DNA from: Aquatica leii
Lineage: Eukaryota; Arthropoda; Insecta; Coleoptera; Lampyridae
DNA: 64,000 nucleotides
Reading direction: 5' to 3'
NCBI GenBank assembly: GCA_035610365.1
Contig: CM069432.1
Coordinates: 5,456,001-5,520,000 of the forward strand
In this document: positions 21,690 to 33,638 of the stretch, piece after piece
How positions within the stretch are numbered: the stretch's first letter is position 1
Layout: every line of letters starts with the position of its first letter
Program-made: the position numbers and the translations under genes
Notes under the pieces: model-generated
Told to the model about the DNA's origin: nothing
Database searches by the model: none
What the model saw: only the letters and a program-made list of their open reading frames with translations

Positions 21690-22852
21690 AAAACAAATTG
21701 AGAATGCAGATAAAATAATTTATCAAGCAAAACTCGCCACATTAATAAATTCTATGGATACATCCGAATCTACATCGCAACAACCTGAAGATAATAAAGA
21801 AAAACAAATCAAGATTCCGCCAATTTACCTTCACAATGCAGATAAATTAGAATACGAAGAAATTATTTCCGACCTCAAGGAAAAGATCAAGAATGAACTC
21901 GCCACAGTAATTAGAAATAAACAATTAATTCAAATATCGACGGTTATCGAGTAACGACGAAGCATTATGACGATATCAAACTAAGCTGTTACGCTAGTTT
22001 TCTCGTAACAAAACAGAAGTCGACGGCTAACACAGTTGCTCTCGGAGATGGGGTCGCAGGCTTCGTGATGCGAGATTATAAACTAAATTTAAAAATGCGC
22101 CAAAACGATAAAAGACTAAATTAGGGAGATATCGTTTAAATTTACCTGCAGCTGAAAAAGAACAAATAACACAACAGAAGTGATAGCGCAGAATATATAT
22201 TTATTTTATAACAGACAGTAGTTAAAGAGGACGAAAAAGGTACATAAGCATAATTATATAAGTTTTCCAAACACTAGTACATGGGTTGATATTACAGACC
22301 AAGTATAAGTTACGTCCTCGACTGGGCAACACGTCGTACAGCAAACTAATCTAGTCAGTCTAACGTTTACACTAAAAAAAAGTGACTTTACATTCTTAAA
22401 TTAAATTCCAAGAATACGAAAATTGAAGGTCTAGCGCACCAGATACCAGTGTTACCTAAAACACCATTAAAATCTAACACAAAAGAAAACGTACATACAG
22501 CGTTATCACAACTCAATCCTGTCCTTAATTCACACGATCAGTACAAAAAGTAGTCAGGTTCTACAATAAAGACAGATATGCGATTGCACTATGTGCAGTA
22601 GATCTCAGTGACACCCAAGAAGTTAAGGAAATCTTTAATTTAACAAAGCTAAAGCATAGTATTGTAGAAGTGGAAATGAGAAAAAAATCTAACGAAATCC
22701 CTCAATGTGAACGATGTCAATTGTACGGACACACAAAAAACTACTGCCATTCGCAAGCACAATGTGTAAAGTGTACTAGTAACAACCGATTTAGTGAGTG
22801 CCCCAAAAGCCCTGGAGAAGATCTGTTTGGAAAAACAATCACCCAACTATAG
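21690..22852 (+). pseudogene. Jockey-clade LINE ORF1 (Gag-like) with zinc knuckles, disrupted
   Basis: The acidic N-terminal part (QPEDNKEKQIKIPPIYLHNA at 21780, then EEIISDLKEKIKNEL) precedes a disrupted zone. The frame resumes near 22550 with RFYNKDRYAIALCAVDLSDT and KEIFNLTKLKHSIVEVEM, the usual segment before the knuckles. The first CCHC knuckle is CERCQLYGHTKNYC; the second (CVKCTSNNRFSEC) is degenerate. Jockey ORF1 proteins have this layout and coat the element RNA. ORF2 follows directly at 22960. Lesions: stops after 21954 and an apparent foreign insert of roughly 340 bp (about 21987-22330). Confidence 0.8.
21987..22330. other. Probable insertion within LINE ORF1
   Basis: Between TVIE (21954) and the resumption of ORF1-like sequence (FTLKKSDFTF, about 22367) lies sequence with no coding match. 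It starts TGTTACGCTAG and includes the GC-richer patch GTCGCAGGCTTCGTGATGCG. A TGTTAC start recalls LTR termini, but I find no matching end or target duplication. Confidence 0.3.
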
Positions 22853-22959
22853 TTGTAGTTACTTTGTACAAGTACAAAAAATTATAGAGCTGTTAATACC
22901 ACACTTAGACAAATTAATGTCAGTTATAACAACACTACTCCCGACACTATTAACAAATG

Positions 22960-25900
22960 GACCCAAATAGTTATAATAATTTAACATTGACGAATTTGAA
23001 TGTCGATGGTCTCAAATCACAACGCACACTTTTTATCAAATTCATGATAAGGCAGAACGTTGATATTGCGTCTATTATCGAGACACATTTTGTTAGCACA
23101 GAAAAGATCTCTGGATACCATGTATACTTTACGTGATCATACGTCCCGCTTTCAGGCTCTCCCGCTGTCCCCAGCAAGGGCAAAATGGTACCGCTTTCGC
23201 AATCCGACAAAACAATAATTTAGAATTTATTTTTCCCACTCGCAACACGGGACGAGGCGCGGCGGTTTTTTAGAGAGCGGCAAGCTTTTGTTTTAGTTGT
23301 CGAACGAAACGTTACAGTAATCGTACTTAAGTAGTGTGTGATTATATCAATAATGCCTAAACGCAAGGATTTGTTTAATATTACTTTGCAACACAAGTAC
23401 CCATTTATAAAACAAAGAAGTGAAAGTACCGCAGACGATACGTGTGAAAACTATCGTACTGGACATAGCTGCAGCTGAGGGTGCGTGGGCGTTTCACACA
23501 GTGTAACATAATCACAGCTTTTGCTTAAATGACTGTTGTTCTCATTTATTTCAAGCGTGTTTTGAGCAAAAATTTATATGTGCTCGTAAAAAATCTGAAC
23601 CTATGGCAACCGATGAATTGCAAAAGCATCTTCGCGAAGCCCATTGCATTACCTTATTAACGGATGCTTTGAACCATGGCTCAATCAAATTATTCTCAGT
23701 TTTGGTTTGCTATTTTTTACCATACCAAAGCGTGAAAGTGAAGGTTTTAGAGTTTCGAGAGCAGCCCGGCGAAACATCGGATATAATTGTCGATTATTTG
23801 AAGGAAGTATTATCTTGCAATGATTTAAATAAAAAAATTGTGGCATTTTGTGGAGACAACACGAACTGCAATTTTGGAGGAAACAATAGGAAAGGGAGTA
23901 CGCAAAACGTGTCTGTAATAGAGTCTGCGAAGAAAATTAATCGTCTTTGAGATAACCTTGCACGAATACGATTTTGCTTCTACACACCGTCCGTAATTTT
24001 CTTGTAAAATTACAAGAAACTGAAGCTGCTGTTGACCAGCAGAATGTAAAAACTGCGGCGCATGAATTTTATAAGACAAGCAAAGAATACGTGGTATCAG
24101 TTCAACGCAGAACTAGAAGTGTTTGAATGGGCAAATTTAGCAAAAGTCCCAACTTGGGAAGAGGTACAGAAAGTGATGGATTTGCTGATCACAAATAGGT
24201 TTATTAGCAGCAGCCAAGATGCAAAAGTCTTCGACGAGTTTTTGCTTATTTTTAACTTTGCGACAGATAAAAAAATCACTGGCTGGAATGGTGAGAATAT
24301 TGCTGCTAAAAACCGTTGGGTCGAATTAAGACAGCTCTTCCGTGCCAAGAATTTCCACTGTGTTAAAACAAAAATTAAGCGTCACAGTAATGAAAACCAT
24401 TTTGAATATAAAGATAAATATAAATGAATATTGCACTGAGCTCCATATGTACCTACAAACAAAACCCGATATTTTGAAATTAATTTGGTCAGCCGACAAA
24501 TACAAAAATACTATCTAGAAGTCACGCCACTGGGATTTAGTTACTCATGCAACCTCCTTAATTATTTTGTATTAAGTGCTTTGATTATTTTGTATTAGTG
24601 TTATTTTACCTTCTCTAATGAAAAACTTGTAAAACACCAAAACATTTTTTTGCATAATTCCACACGAGAAATCCCGCTCTGACAAAAAAAATAAATGGTC
24701 ATCTTATGTACACCGGAAAAATAAAGAAGCAGTGATTGCATCAGGCGATGTCGCAATCATAATCAAAAAGACATTCCGACATTACCTCCTTCATTTGGAA
24801 GACTTTCACAATATCGTAGCCGTTGCTATTAAGCTCTATGTGTAAAATAACGGTCCCTTAATTACTACATCAGATTACAAACTGCCGAATAAACGGCTAG
24901 CTGAAGAGCATATTGACAAATTGTTCAATTAAGATAAGCCCACTCTACTCCTCCGGAACTTAAATGCGAAAAAAGCTATATGAAGATACCGTTCTAATAA
25001 CCCGGATTAAATCAATTTATATAACATAATGGCTGACCATGGTATTAATATATCGATGAATACATTTACTATTTGTATCGACCAGATCATAAACCTGACA
25101 CCTTGGACGTCGTGCTGCATAAAACTATGGTTACTCCTGTGTACCAAACAGTACATTCCAAACTCGATTCTGATCATTTTTCAGTAGTAGTTAGCATTCC
25201 CTGTACACTACAAAACACATTTCCTCCGCCTAGCCTAGCTTGTGATAAAACAATGGGAATACTGAATACACTCCCGGAACTAGAGAACGCTGTACTAAAA
25301 TACACAACGACCTTACAAAGAAGTATACGACAATCAACCACACCATGGAAACATAGAAAAGTTCCCTACCATATGAGAACTAACAATTATATATTAGACC
25401 TAATTACAAGAAAGAACAAATATAGAAGCGAATGGCAGGTTACCATACCTCACAACTCTGTGTAACTACCGCTGTCATTTAGTCAAGCACAAACTTGACA
25501 GACTCAGAGATAGAATTTTTGCCTTGAAGAAATACAACCGTGTAATCCACCAAAAGGATCTTAAACCAACCGAGCATAATTTCTCCAATGGTACCTATCA
25601 AGTAACACATACTAATTTGAAGAAAATACGCTGATATATTAGCCACACGTCTCGAACAAATATTCACATCAAATATTGGGCACATGATAAACTCCTTGAA
25701 GCAATTGAAACTCTAAATTTACAAAATAATCATGAAACACCTGGTCTTTATTACCGATGACATGCTAAAGCACCTCACCTAAAAGGCATACTTAACTTTA
25801 ACCTATAATGCTTGTCTCAGACTCGAGCATTTCCCCATTTCTTGGAAAACTGCAATTATACTACCTTTCTATAACCTCCAGCGAAAAAAAAATTGTTCCT

Positions 25901-26640
25901 CTTTATCAATTCGGTTTTTGAGCAGCTCACCTAACCTCTCAACAACTGCTTAGAATTATTGAAATGATTAAAAGAGGGTTTGAGGATAAAATATTTACTG
26001 TTGCTGGAGAGAGCTTTTGATAAAGTCTAACATGACAGACTCTGACTGTTATAAACACACCGCTTTACCTAATTAAATCTTGGGCCCTACGCTATTTAAT
26101 CTGTGCGTTTCTGGCATTCCAACAGTAGTTCCTTCCACACTAGCCATGTTCGCTGACGATACGGCTATAATAGCACAACATCTCTGTGCCAAAACTGCAA
26201 TTGAACTCGCTCAAAACTCCACAACCATAATATCTGAATTATATACTTCTCGTTTATGTTAGTAAATTTAATTTCTCGCTATTATTCAAACAATAGTTTG
26301 ACATTGTGTGGTTTAAATTTAAAGTACTAACTACATCTTCATAGTTTTTTATATAATAATTAACTATTAGTGGCTCTTTTATCCACGTAGATGGCGTTGA
26401 CCACCAATTTTGTAATAATATCTGAATGGTTCACAAAATGGAAAATCAACATCAATTTTGATAAATGCCAAACTAAAGTGTTTACCCTCGAACGATATAA
26501 TCATCTTCCAACAATTAAAATAAATAATAATAAAATCGACTTGAAACCCAAGGATACAGCAGTGAAATATTGAGGAGTGCATTTCGATGCTAAGTTAAAC
26601 TAGGGAGTATCACATATACAAAAAACTCAATGATGATAGT
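22960..26640 (+). pseudogene. Jockey-clade LINE ORF2 (endonuclease and RT), interrupted by a hAT
   Basis: The endonuclease starts with LTNLNVDGLKSQRTLFIKF (22985) and IASIIETHF. It is cut near 23137 by a hAT element and resumes near 24710: EAVIASGDVAIIIKKTFRH, ADHGINI (frameshifted) and LDVVLHKTM, with SKLDSDHFSVVVS at 25160 (the SDH endonuclease motif). The RT part is badly decayed: AFDKV-stop-HDRL near 26010, GPTLFNLCVSGIP (26083), MFADDTAII (catalytic ADD, about 26145). A stretch of about 150 bp (26240-26390) is unrelated. The end reads WFTKWKININFDKCQTKVF and AVKY-stop-GVHFDAKLN (to about 26600). The many stops indicate an old copy. Confidence 0.82.
23353..24427 (+). pseudogene. hAT transposase relic inserted in the LINE endonuclease
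   Basis: The start MPKRKDLFNITLQHKYPFIK (23353) is typical of a hAT subgroup with an N-terminal BED-like region. A deletion follows, then AAEGAWAFHT and CLNDCC-LFQACFEQKF. The main open frame (23603-23950) has LREAHCITLLTDALNHG (catalytic Asp), KVKVLEFREQPGETSD and KIVAFCGDNTNCNFGG (second Asp). After a frameshift near 23950-24060 comes LAKVPTWEEVQKVMDLL and ITGWNGENIAAKNRWVEL (24062-24427). The terminal hATC segment is absent. The element occupies about 23137-24710 of the LINE. Precise TIRs and an 8-bp duplication were not found. Confidence 0.85.
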
Positions 26641-27901
26641 TTCTCCAGCTTATCGAATTATTCTGATGATTAACCCGTAATGATGGAATTTTATTTGGCA
26701 TTTGAAGTTTTACTAACATCAGTTAAAACAAAAATAGAATTAGTGTTAAAAAAATATTTTGTTATTAGTTGTTGAATAAAATTTGTAGAGTTTTGAATAG
26801 AAGTTTAGAAATTACACCAACAAAAATCAAACCAAACTAATTTTGCATTTTAACTTTGTACCTGTATGATTATATGATACGTTTTAAATTCGTTAAATCT
26901 AACCTAGCAAAAACTTGTTAAAAACCAATACTATCTTTATATTTACATAATAAAAAATATATTAACATTTACGCTACATTTATTTGGCGTGTTAAAAGTT
27001 TAAAACAAACACCACAATTAAGATGCAGTCTGATTTACATTTCTAATGATTACAGTTATGGTTAACTAATCAATACCACCCTGTTTTTACTGCAGAATAG
27101 TAGCAATAACTGATTAAAATCTAAAAAATGTAAAAATTACAAGTCTTCTACAAAAGCTAAGTTACGAGGGTACTAATTAGTTTCTTTGTTAAGTAGTCTA
27201 AGAAGCACCACTTTAAACAACAAACAACGTACTGTTGGTGTAAGGGCGGAAGTTTTCACAACTGAAGTCTATACTAACATAAGAAAAAGATTAAAAGTTT
27301 TTATTTATTTATTTTTTTTAACAAGTAAATTTTTGTTTTCACCCATAATAATTGTAAAGTTTTATACGTATCTTTACTTTCTTTTTGTCTCAAAAGTTAA
27401 ATAAATATTAGTAAGTACGTAAACGTTTAAACAATGTTACGTTGTGTATCTAAAGGTTTGGAACTGAGGAAAAAATACAACAAAAAAACAAACTAATAAT
27501 TAAAAAAAAAACTAAATTGTAAACTTGTAAACGACAAAATAAGTCTTGATTATTCTTGCAATTTCTAAAAATAAACATAAAATTCAAAGCATAAGTTACC
27601 ACTTAAATGTGGGCATTAATTTTAAAAAAGATACAATGGTTTCTCAGATAGAAACTGAATTGTTAGTGTCAAAATTAAAAAACAACTTTACAATATTTTT
27701 TTTTAACTTAGCGTCAAGCACCAAATTAAAAAATTCGTTAACTCAACCTAGAAAAATAATAAATTTGTTTAGTAACTTCACTAATGAAAAAATTTTATAG
27801 GCATGTATAATGACAATTTAAAAAAAAATTCCTAACTAGAATTTAATTCTTTTGTAAAAGTAAAAATAACAAATATCATATGTAACTATGACAACATAAA
27901 A
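26641..27901. other. Very AT-rich interval, nothing recognised
   Basis: About 1.26 kb of A/T-dominated sequence. ORFs at 27186 and 27546 are low-complexity (Lys/Asn/Phe/Ile) without recognisable domains. Confidence 0.55.
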
Positions 27902-28100
27902 CCCAACAAATATAAAGATGTCCCAAGGATGTCCCGGGGACATGATGTTGCGGATCACTAAATGTCCCAAAGTCATCCCATTTTGGTTCTGTGTACGTCC
28001 TAGAGACATTCATGGGACGTTCTTTTGTCACAAGTGTGTGCATCCCTATGATATCCTATCAGGACATCCTTGCGTATCCCCAACGGGACGTCCCTGTTAG
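27902..28100 (+). repeat. Left arm with GGACRTCC motifs
   Basis: It holds AAGGATGTCCCGGGGACAT, TACGTCCTAGAGACATTC, GGGACGTTC, TCAGGACATCC and ACGGGACGTCCC within 200 bp. The motif is itself palindromic. Confidence 0.7.
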
Positions 28101-29803
28101 ATGATTGTAGGATATGTACTATATATGTATATTATATGTTTATCAAGAAAAGTACCATTTCCAGTTAAAGTACATCTACTTGGTGGTTTTTTCTATTGTT
28201 TTTTTTATTCAGTAAGGAGACTTAACGTACTCCTCTGCGACTTGACGTAATAAATAAAAATAACTTTATCAAATAAAATACAAATTATTATTACATAAAA
28301 CTATATTTTTAAATAATAATCCAAATGATATTCAAATAAAATAAATTTAGATTATTTCATTTTTTTATCTTCTCGATCCCGGCGTTCTTTGGCCCTCCTT
28401 AGCGAGTTTTTTATACTTTCTTCCCGATTTTTTTAAGTGGCGTCTGAAACAATTCAACTACATAAGAGATGGTAATCATCATGTAGAGTCGAGAAAATAG
28501 TTAATGCAAAAAGCTTATTTTGGTATTTCTATGTAATCAGAATTTACATTTTTCTAAATTAAAGGATTGAAAAAGTGATACGGGACGGATTTAGCATTAG
28601 GCAAAGTAGGCACGTGCCTAGGGCGGCATCAGAAAGAGGGGCGGCATCATTTAAGTTCAAAGAAATTGGCAGAACTGAATAAAATTATAAAATTGAAAAT
28701 TGTATAAGAATTTGATAAACCAAGTAACATCTGGTCGAACCTAAAACTCCTAATTTATGACTTTATGAGCTTCTAGACCTGCTTTGAGAAAGTTATCATT
28801 ATTTTTTTATTGTCAACCCATTTCTTTGTCGGTTCATGCAGACATTGTAATGTAGAGTAGTTTTGACCGTAATATTTGGGAATCCCAACGTCTGGGTGCC
28901 GCAAAGACGAACGCAATAAAATAATAAACTCTGCAGATTTTTCTTTGAATTTTCATTCTTTACTTGGAAACCAAAGACCAAGCATCTCGAGTGAGTGAAC
29001 TGTGTGTTGTGTGTTGACAATAAGTATATACATATTTTATAGTGTTTTGTTTTGTGTTGTGCACATCTATTGTTCATTAAAGGTAAGTTCAAGTTAATTT
29101 TTTTTTATTTGTGATGCGTTAAAATCCAAATACTTACTTCACAAAATTTACGTTTACAAAAAAAAATTTTTTTATTTTTTATTTAAAAAAAAACAACGTC
29201 AAAGGAATAACATTTTTTGTTTAATCTAAACTATTCATAACAGAACAGAATGTTCTAAAATTGGAAAAAAAAGTTTACAGAATTTTTTGTTATTTTTTTC
29301 TTACAAAAAAAATGGCAAAAAATACATATTTTAACATTTTTGAGTAAAATAAAACAAATCTTTTTTGTATTTTTTATTTTTAGAACACTATTAATATTAT
29401 CTTTTAATTATAGATTTCTCGTCTTTAAATAAAACAGATGTTTTTATTGCTTTAATATTTTGTTGTAAAGCTATAAATAAAAAAAAAATTGTTTTTCTAA
29501 ACTTAATCCGAGAAGATACTGTATATATGTATATATCGGTGCTATAGTTATATACTAACATACTGTAGTTCTATACTATGTAAACATATTCTCTCGCATA
29601 TCGTAGTTAATGATAAAATATTTCTGATTGTTTTCCGTGTACTTTGTTTTTCTTATAACCGTTGTAAAACTTAAAAAATTATTCTAAAACTACGTTTTTG
29701 CAAGCTTTTAATGATGCATGCTGATTTTTTTTTTTATTAAAATAATAAACTTTGTGTCTCTTGTTGTAATAGAGGCCCAGAAGTGCTAAGTTTTGTACTG
29801 AAA
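28101..29803. other. Non-coding left flank of the hAT
   Basis: AT-rich. Near 28585-28640 the sequence ACGGATTTAGCATTAGGC followed by GTGCCTAGGGCGGCA resembles the left end of ZMYM1-type hAT elements. It also holds poly-T and poly-A runs. There is no ORF of interest on either strand. Confidence 0.45.
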
Positions 29804-32307
29804 ATGTCTACAAAAAGAAAGAAGCCTAGTGGATCGGAATTTCGAAAATCTGCTAAATTAATAAAAGAAAAAAAAGAACTTAGCATAAGTACGACACGAA
29901 AACTGGATTCGTTTTTCCTCTTAAATGAGCATAAGACAGCACATGGATCTGAAACTTCAACAACTGATTCTCCTGCTTCCCCGGTTGACTCTTCCCAGTC
30001 TCTAGAAGTTGCTCCTGTTGAAATAACCCAATATGTTAATACTCCAAATTATGAGTGCAGAAATGAACTAGCCTCTTCTACAAGTGGCGTTTTCACTACG
30101 GACCCCGCGGATTGGGATATAAACAACCAAACCATTGATTTTGTAGCAATGAATGGTTTTTCACAAAATTCAGATGGAGACTTTTCGGCTAGTAAACGAA
30201 CTTTTGACGGAGTGACTAGATATTTAAATAAATCTCTGTTCTTTCGAAGTATGCTGAATGGAGAGAAAATGCCCCGCAGCTGGCTTGTTTATTCGCCGAA
30301 AACTGGGAGAGTATTTTGTGGTCCATGTCTTCTGTTCAACAATACGTCGTCACAATTTGGAACTAAAAAAGGTTTCAACGATTGGAAAAATGCATCGGTG
30401 CGAATAATGGCTCACGAAAATTCCAATAGTCACAAGTCTGTTGTTTTACAGTTAAAAACAAAAGGCAGTATTTGTAGTCGAGTAGACCAAAAATTGGTAG
30501 AACAGCTGCAACAAGAGATAGGCTATTGGAAAAATGTTTTGCTACGAATTGTTGCTGTAGTGAAATCGTTAGCCTCACGTGGTCTAGCGTTCCGGGGACG
30601 CGATGAAGATTTTGGTTCGCCACATAATGGCAATTATTTAATGTGCCTTGAGCTCATTGCCGAATTCGATCCATTTTTAGCCTCACATATATCAAAATAT
30701 GGCAATAAAGGTTCGGGTTCAGGCAGAGTTAGTTATCTGTCTTCCACAACCTGCAACGAAGTCATAACAATAATGGCCACAAAAGTCACCCAAGACATAA
30801 TGGCTCGGTTACGTTCGGCGAAATATTTTTCAATAATAGCAGATTCTACTCCCGACATTTCGCATGTCGATCAATTAACGTTAGTTGTTCGATATGTAGA
30901 AGATAATTCACCTGTGGAACGATTTGTGCAATTTATTCCAAACACAGGACACACAGGAGACGATATGTTTAAAGCCATAGAGACTAAGCTCAAAAGTCAC
31001 AACATTGACATTTTAAATTGCAGAGGTCAATCTTACGACAATGCCTCAAATATGTCTGGCTGCTACAAAGGCTTGCAAGCTAGAATAAAAGAAGTTTCGC
31101 CTCGTTCGGAATTTATCCCGTGTTCTGCTCATTCTCTAAATTTAGTTGGAGAATATGCAGCAGAGAGTTGCACAGAAGCATGCTGGTTTTTTGAATTGCT
31201 GCAGGAACTGTACAACTTTTTTTCCGCTTCTCCTAAAAGATGGAAATTGCTGCAGGACAAAATTGAACTTACGCGAGCTTTAAAAAACCAATCAGGTGGT
31301 TCAAGTACTCTGAAGAGTCTATCGCAAACTCGATGGTCAAGACGTGCTGACGCTTGCCATAGTTTAACTCAGTCCTGGCATGAATTTTTTTCTGTATTAA
31401 GTTCTATTGAAAATAATAAAGCGGAAAAATCTAAGACAAAGTGCGAAGCCAAAGGTATTAGATTAAAATTGGAACGGCTTGAAACTGCATTTTTGTCAAA
31501 ATTTTGGAGCTTTGCTAGTCATCGTTTAAATGCTACGTTAAATTGCAGGCAGTAGAAATTGATATGATGACAGTGGTTAGTTTATACGACTCTCTTATAA
31601 CTCTTTTCAAAACAACGCGTGATAATTTTGATTATTTTGAAACTGAAGCCAAAGAAATGTCAAAAATTAAAGACTACGAAAAAGATACAAAAAACCGAAA
31701 ACGAAAGCTTCTATCGGATGAATCGAGATCGGAAGAAGCTGAAATAGATGGACGCACCAACTTAAGAATTGATACATTTTTGGTGATAATTGATAATTTG
31801 GTCATTCAGTTACAGAAGCGACGAGATGCGTATTGTCACTTTTATGAAAAATTTTCTTTTTTAACAAATACAAATAGTTCCAGCAGCTTCAGTGACATAA
31901 AAAAAAGCGTCGAGAAATTAATAGCTTCGTACCCCGAAGATATTGAAGCAGATTTAATTGAAGAATTTATTCATTTTCGAGAGCATGTCAAGATAAATGA
32001 CCAAAAAGATTTTACAACGCCCTTGAAGTTGTTGAAGTGGATTCGACAGGAAGACCTGCAGAGTGTTTATCCCAATATGGATATTGCTCTTCGGATCTGT
32101 TTATGCACCCCAGCAACAAACTGTTCTGGAGAACGGACCTTTTCATGCTTGCGAAGAGTTGAAAATTTTTATCGCTCTAAAATGACGCAAGAAAAACTAA
32201 ACAATTTGGCTGTTTTAAACATTGAGTCAGATCTAACAAATTCACTGTCTTTTGAAGATGTCATCAATGAGTTCGCCAACCAAAAAGCCAGAAGGGTTCC
32301 TCTGTAA
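29804..32307 (+). pseudogene. hAT transposase (TTF zinc finger/DUF4371 type), one frameshift
   Basis: I take the start at MSTKRKKPSGSEFRK (29804), the second ATG of the frame, as it matches the usual basic N-terminus of this family. The domains are: a Ser/Thr-rich leader; a TTF-type zinc finger (RVFCGPCLLF...HENSNSHKS, about residues 170-215); the DUF4371-like core with FSIIADSTPDISHVDQ (catalytic Asp) and GQSYDNASNMSG (second Asp); FIPCSAHSLNLVG; SLSQTRWSRRADA; and the hATC dimerisation end, CSGERTFSCLRRVENFYRSK with KLNNLAVLNIES. The first frame stops at 31555. The second, overlapping from 31543, continues with LQAVEIDMMTVVSLYDSL, so one single-base indel near 31535 separates about 580 and 250 codons. 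Total length of about 833 residues is normal. It is nearly intact but not translatable as one protein unless that indel is a sequencing error. Confidence 0.93.
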
Positions 32308-33329
32308 TTTTGTTGCTATTAATATTTTCTTTGTTTTTGTGAATTACGTTTATTTTTTTTAAATTTTATTAAATATTTTGGAAAATCGTATTTTTTTTTA
32401 ACTAATAATAATTGGTAATAGACATATGTATTAAGAAATTTCTAGGGCGACAAATTTAACAGTGCCTAGGGCGTCTCTTGTAGAATTATGGATTAATTTT
32501 TTTAACGATTCTATTATTGATTAAATCATAAGAGATGATCGATAATAACCAGTTAAAAATTGTTTAAATCGTTTTTTAAAAAAAAATTTGTAAACGCGTC
32601 AGTTTTGCAAATTCATTAAGAATTTTTATACGTTTCGCATTTATATTTCATCAGAGGAATGTGGTAAAAACAAAATTATTTCTAGACGTATTTTTAACTA
32701 CCTAACTAATTATTGTGGAAATAGTAATACAATACAAGAAATACGTACACTAATCATAACTATGAATACCAAGAACGCGATAACGTTATAGTTTCTTAGT
32801 TAGATTAGCGATTTTGTGCCTTATTGATCATGTTGACATTTTTGGATGACTTATTGTGAATCGCGACGATAAAAGTCGCGAGATAACGTCACACTTTTAA
32901 ACCTTTAATACAAAGAAAACATTTTTTAAATAATTTTTTGAGTAAAAAAATTTTTTTTTACATAAAATAAATATTTTTAATTCACCACATAGGTATGCGC
33001 GCGAGATGGGGTTTTAAATCCCCATTATTAATAATTGTGATCTTTTAATTTCAATAAACTTTTATTAATTTTTAGTAATTCAAAATAATAATTATAAATG
33101 ATGATTTTTATAAATTAAATTTGTTTATGCACTAGAACACCCAAAAAACGTTAGATAATAAAAAGTACAGATAAATAAAGTAGTGAGAACACCAACAAAA
33201 ACAGATACAGAGTGCAAACGTTGCAAACAGAGTGTACCACTTTGATATACCAAAGGAGCGTACGGGTGTCGAGTAGGTACCAGAGAACAAGAAAGAAAGT
33301 GGGCACGCGCACTAAGTTTGCATTTGTTT
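32308..33329. other. Non-coding right flank of the hAT
   Basis: It includes TTTCTAGGGCGACAAATT and GTGCCTAGGGCGTCTC (about 32440-32478), the hAT right-end-like pieces mirroring those at 28.6 kb. A hairpin TCGCGAC...GTCGCGA lies near 32860-32882. The rest is AT-rich without a gene. Minus ORFs at 33125-33396 have no recognisable domain. Confidence 0.45.
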
Positions 33330-33484
33330 TTTCTCGCATGGGACATCCCATCGTACCTTCTTCATTGACATCCTGAGAACGTCCTATTAAAGACATCCTA
33401 TACAGGTCCGTTTTAAAGCCCGGGATGTAAAGACATCATTTGGACATAAAACAAACGTCCCTGGGACGTCGTGTGTTTACTGGG
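33330..33484 (+). repeat. Right arm with GGACRTCC motifs
   Basis: It contains GGGACATCCC, GACATCCTGAGAACGTCC, AGACATCC and ACGTCCCTGGGACGTC, ending GTGTTTACTGGG. It mirrors the left arm at 27902. Confidence 0.7.
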
Positions 33485-33638
33485 AAGTCTGTGTTAGTAC
33501 AAAAATTTCTACGTTTTCCAAATTGACTTATTAGCCTTGTTTGTTAATTTTATTGTCTACAAAAACATATTCAAAATCATGTATGTTTCATGAACGAAGC
33601 AGTGACGATAAATACAATACACAAAAAAACACAATTAA

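Larger units (their letters stand above)
27902..33484. mobile_element. TIR element with GGACRTCC-rich arms, containing a hAT
   Basis: The left end begins CCCAACAAATATAAAGATG and the right end, read inward, begins CCCAGTAAACACACGACG. Over about 30 bases nearly all differences between the ends are transitions. Both arms (about 200 and 155 bp) are studded with GGACATCC/GGACGTCC-type words. No transposase of its own is visible, so it looks non-autonomous. A hAT (about 28.6-32.5 kb) sits inside. The target duplication is unclear. Confidence 0.6.

Noticed and set aside
27916..28100. CRISPR-like array formed by the repeated GGACRTCC words
   Set aside because: The words are 8-bp palindromes at irregular spacing inside transposon arms of a eukaryotic sequence. 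There are no constant spacers and no cas genes.
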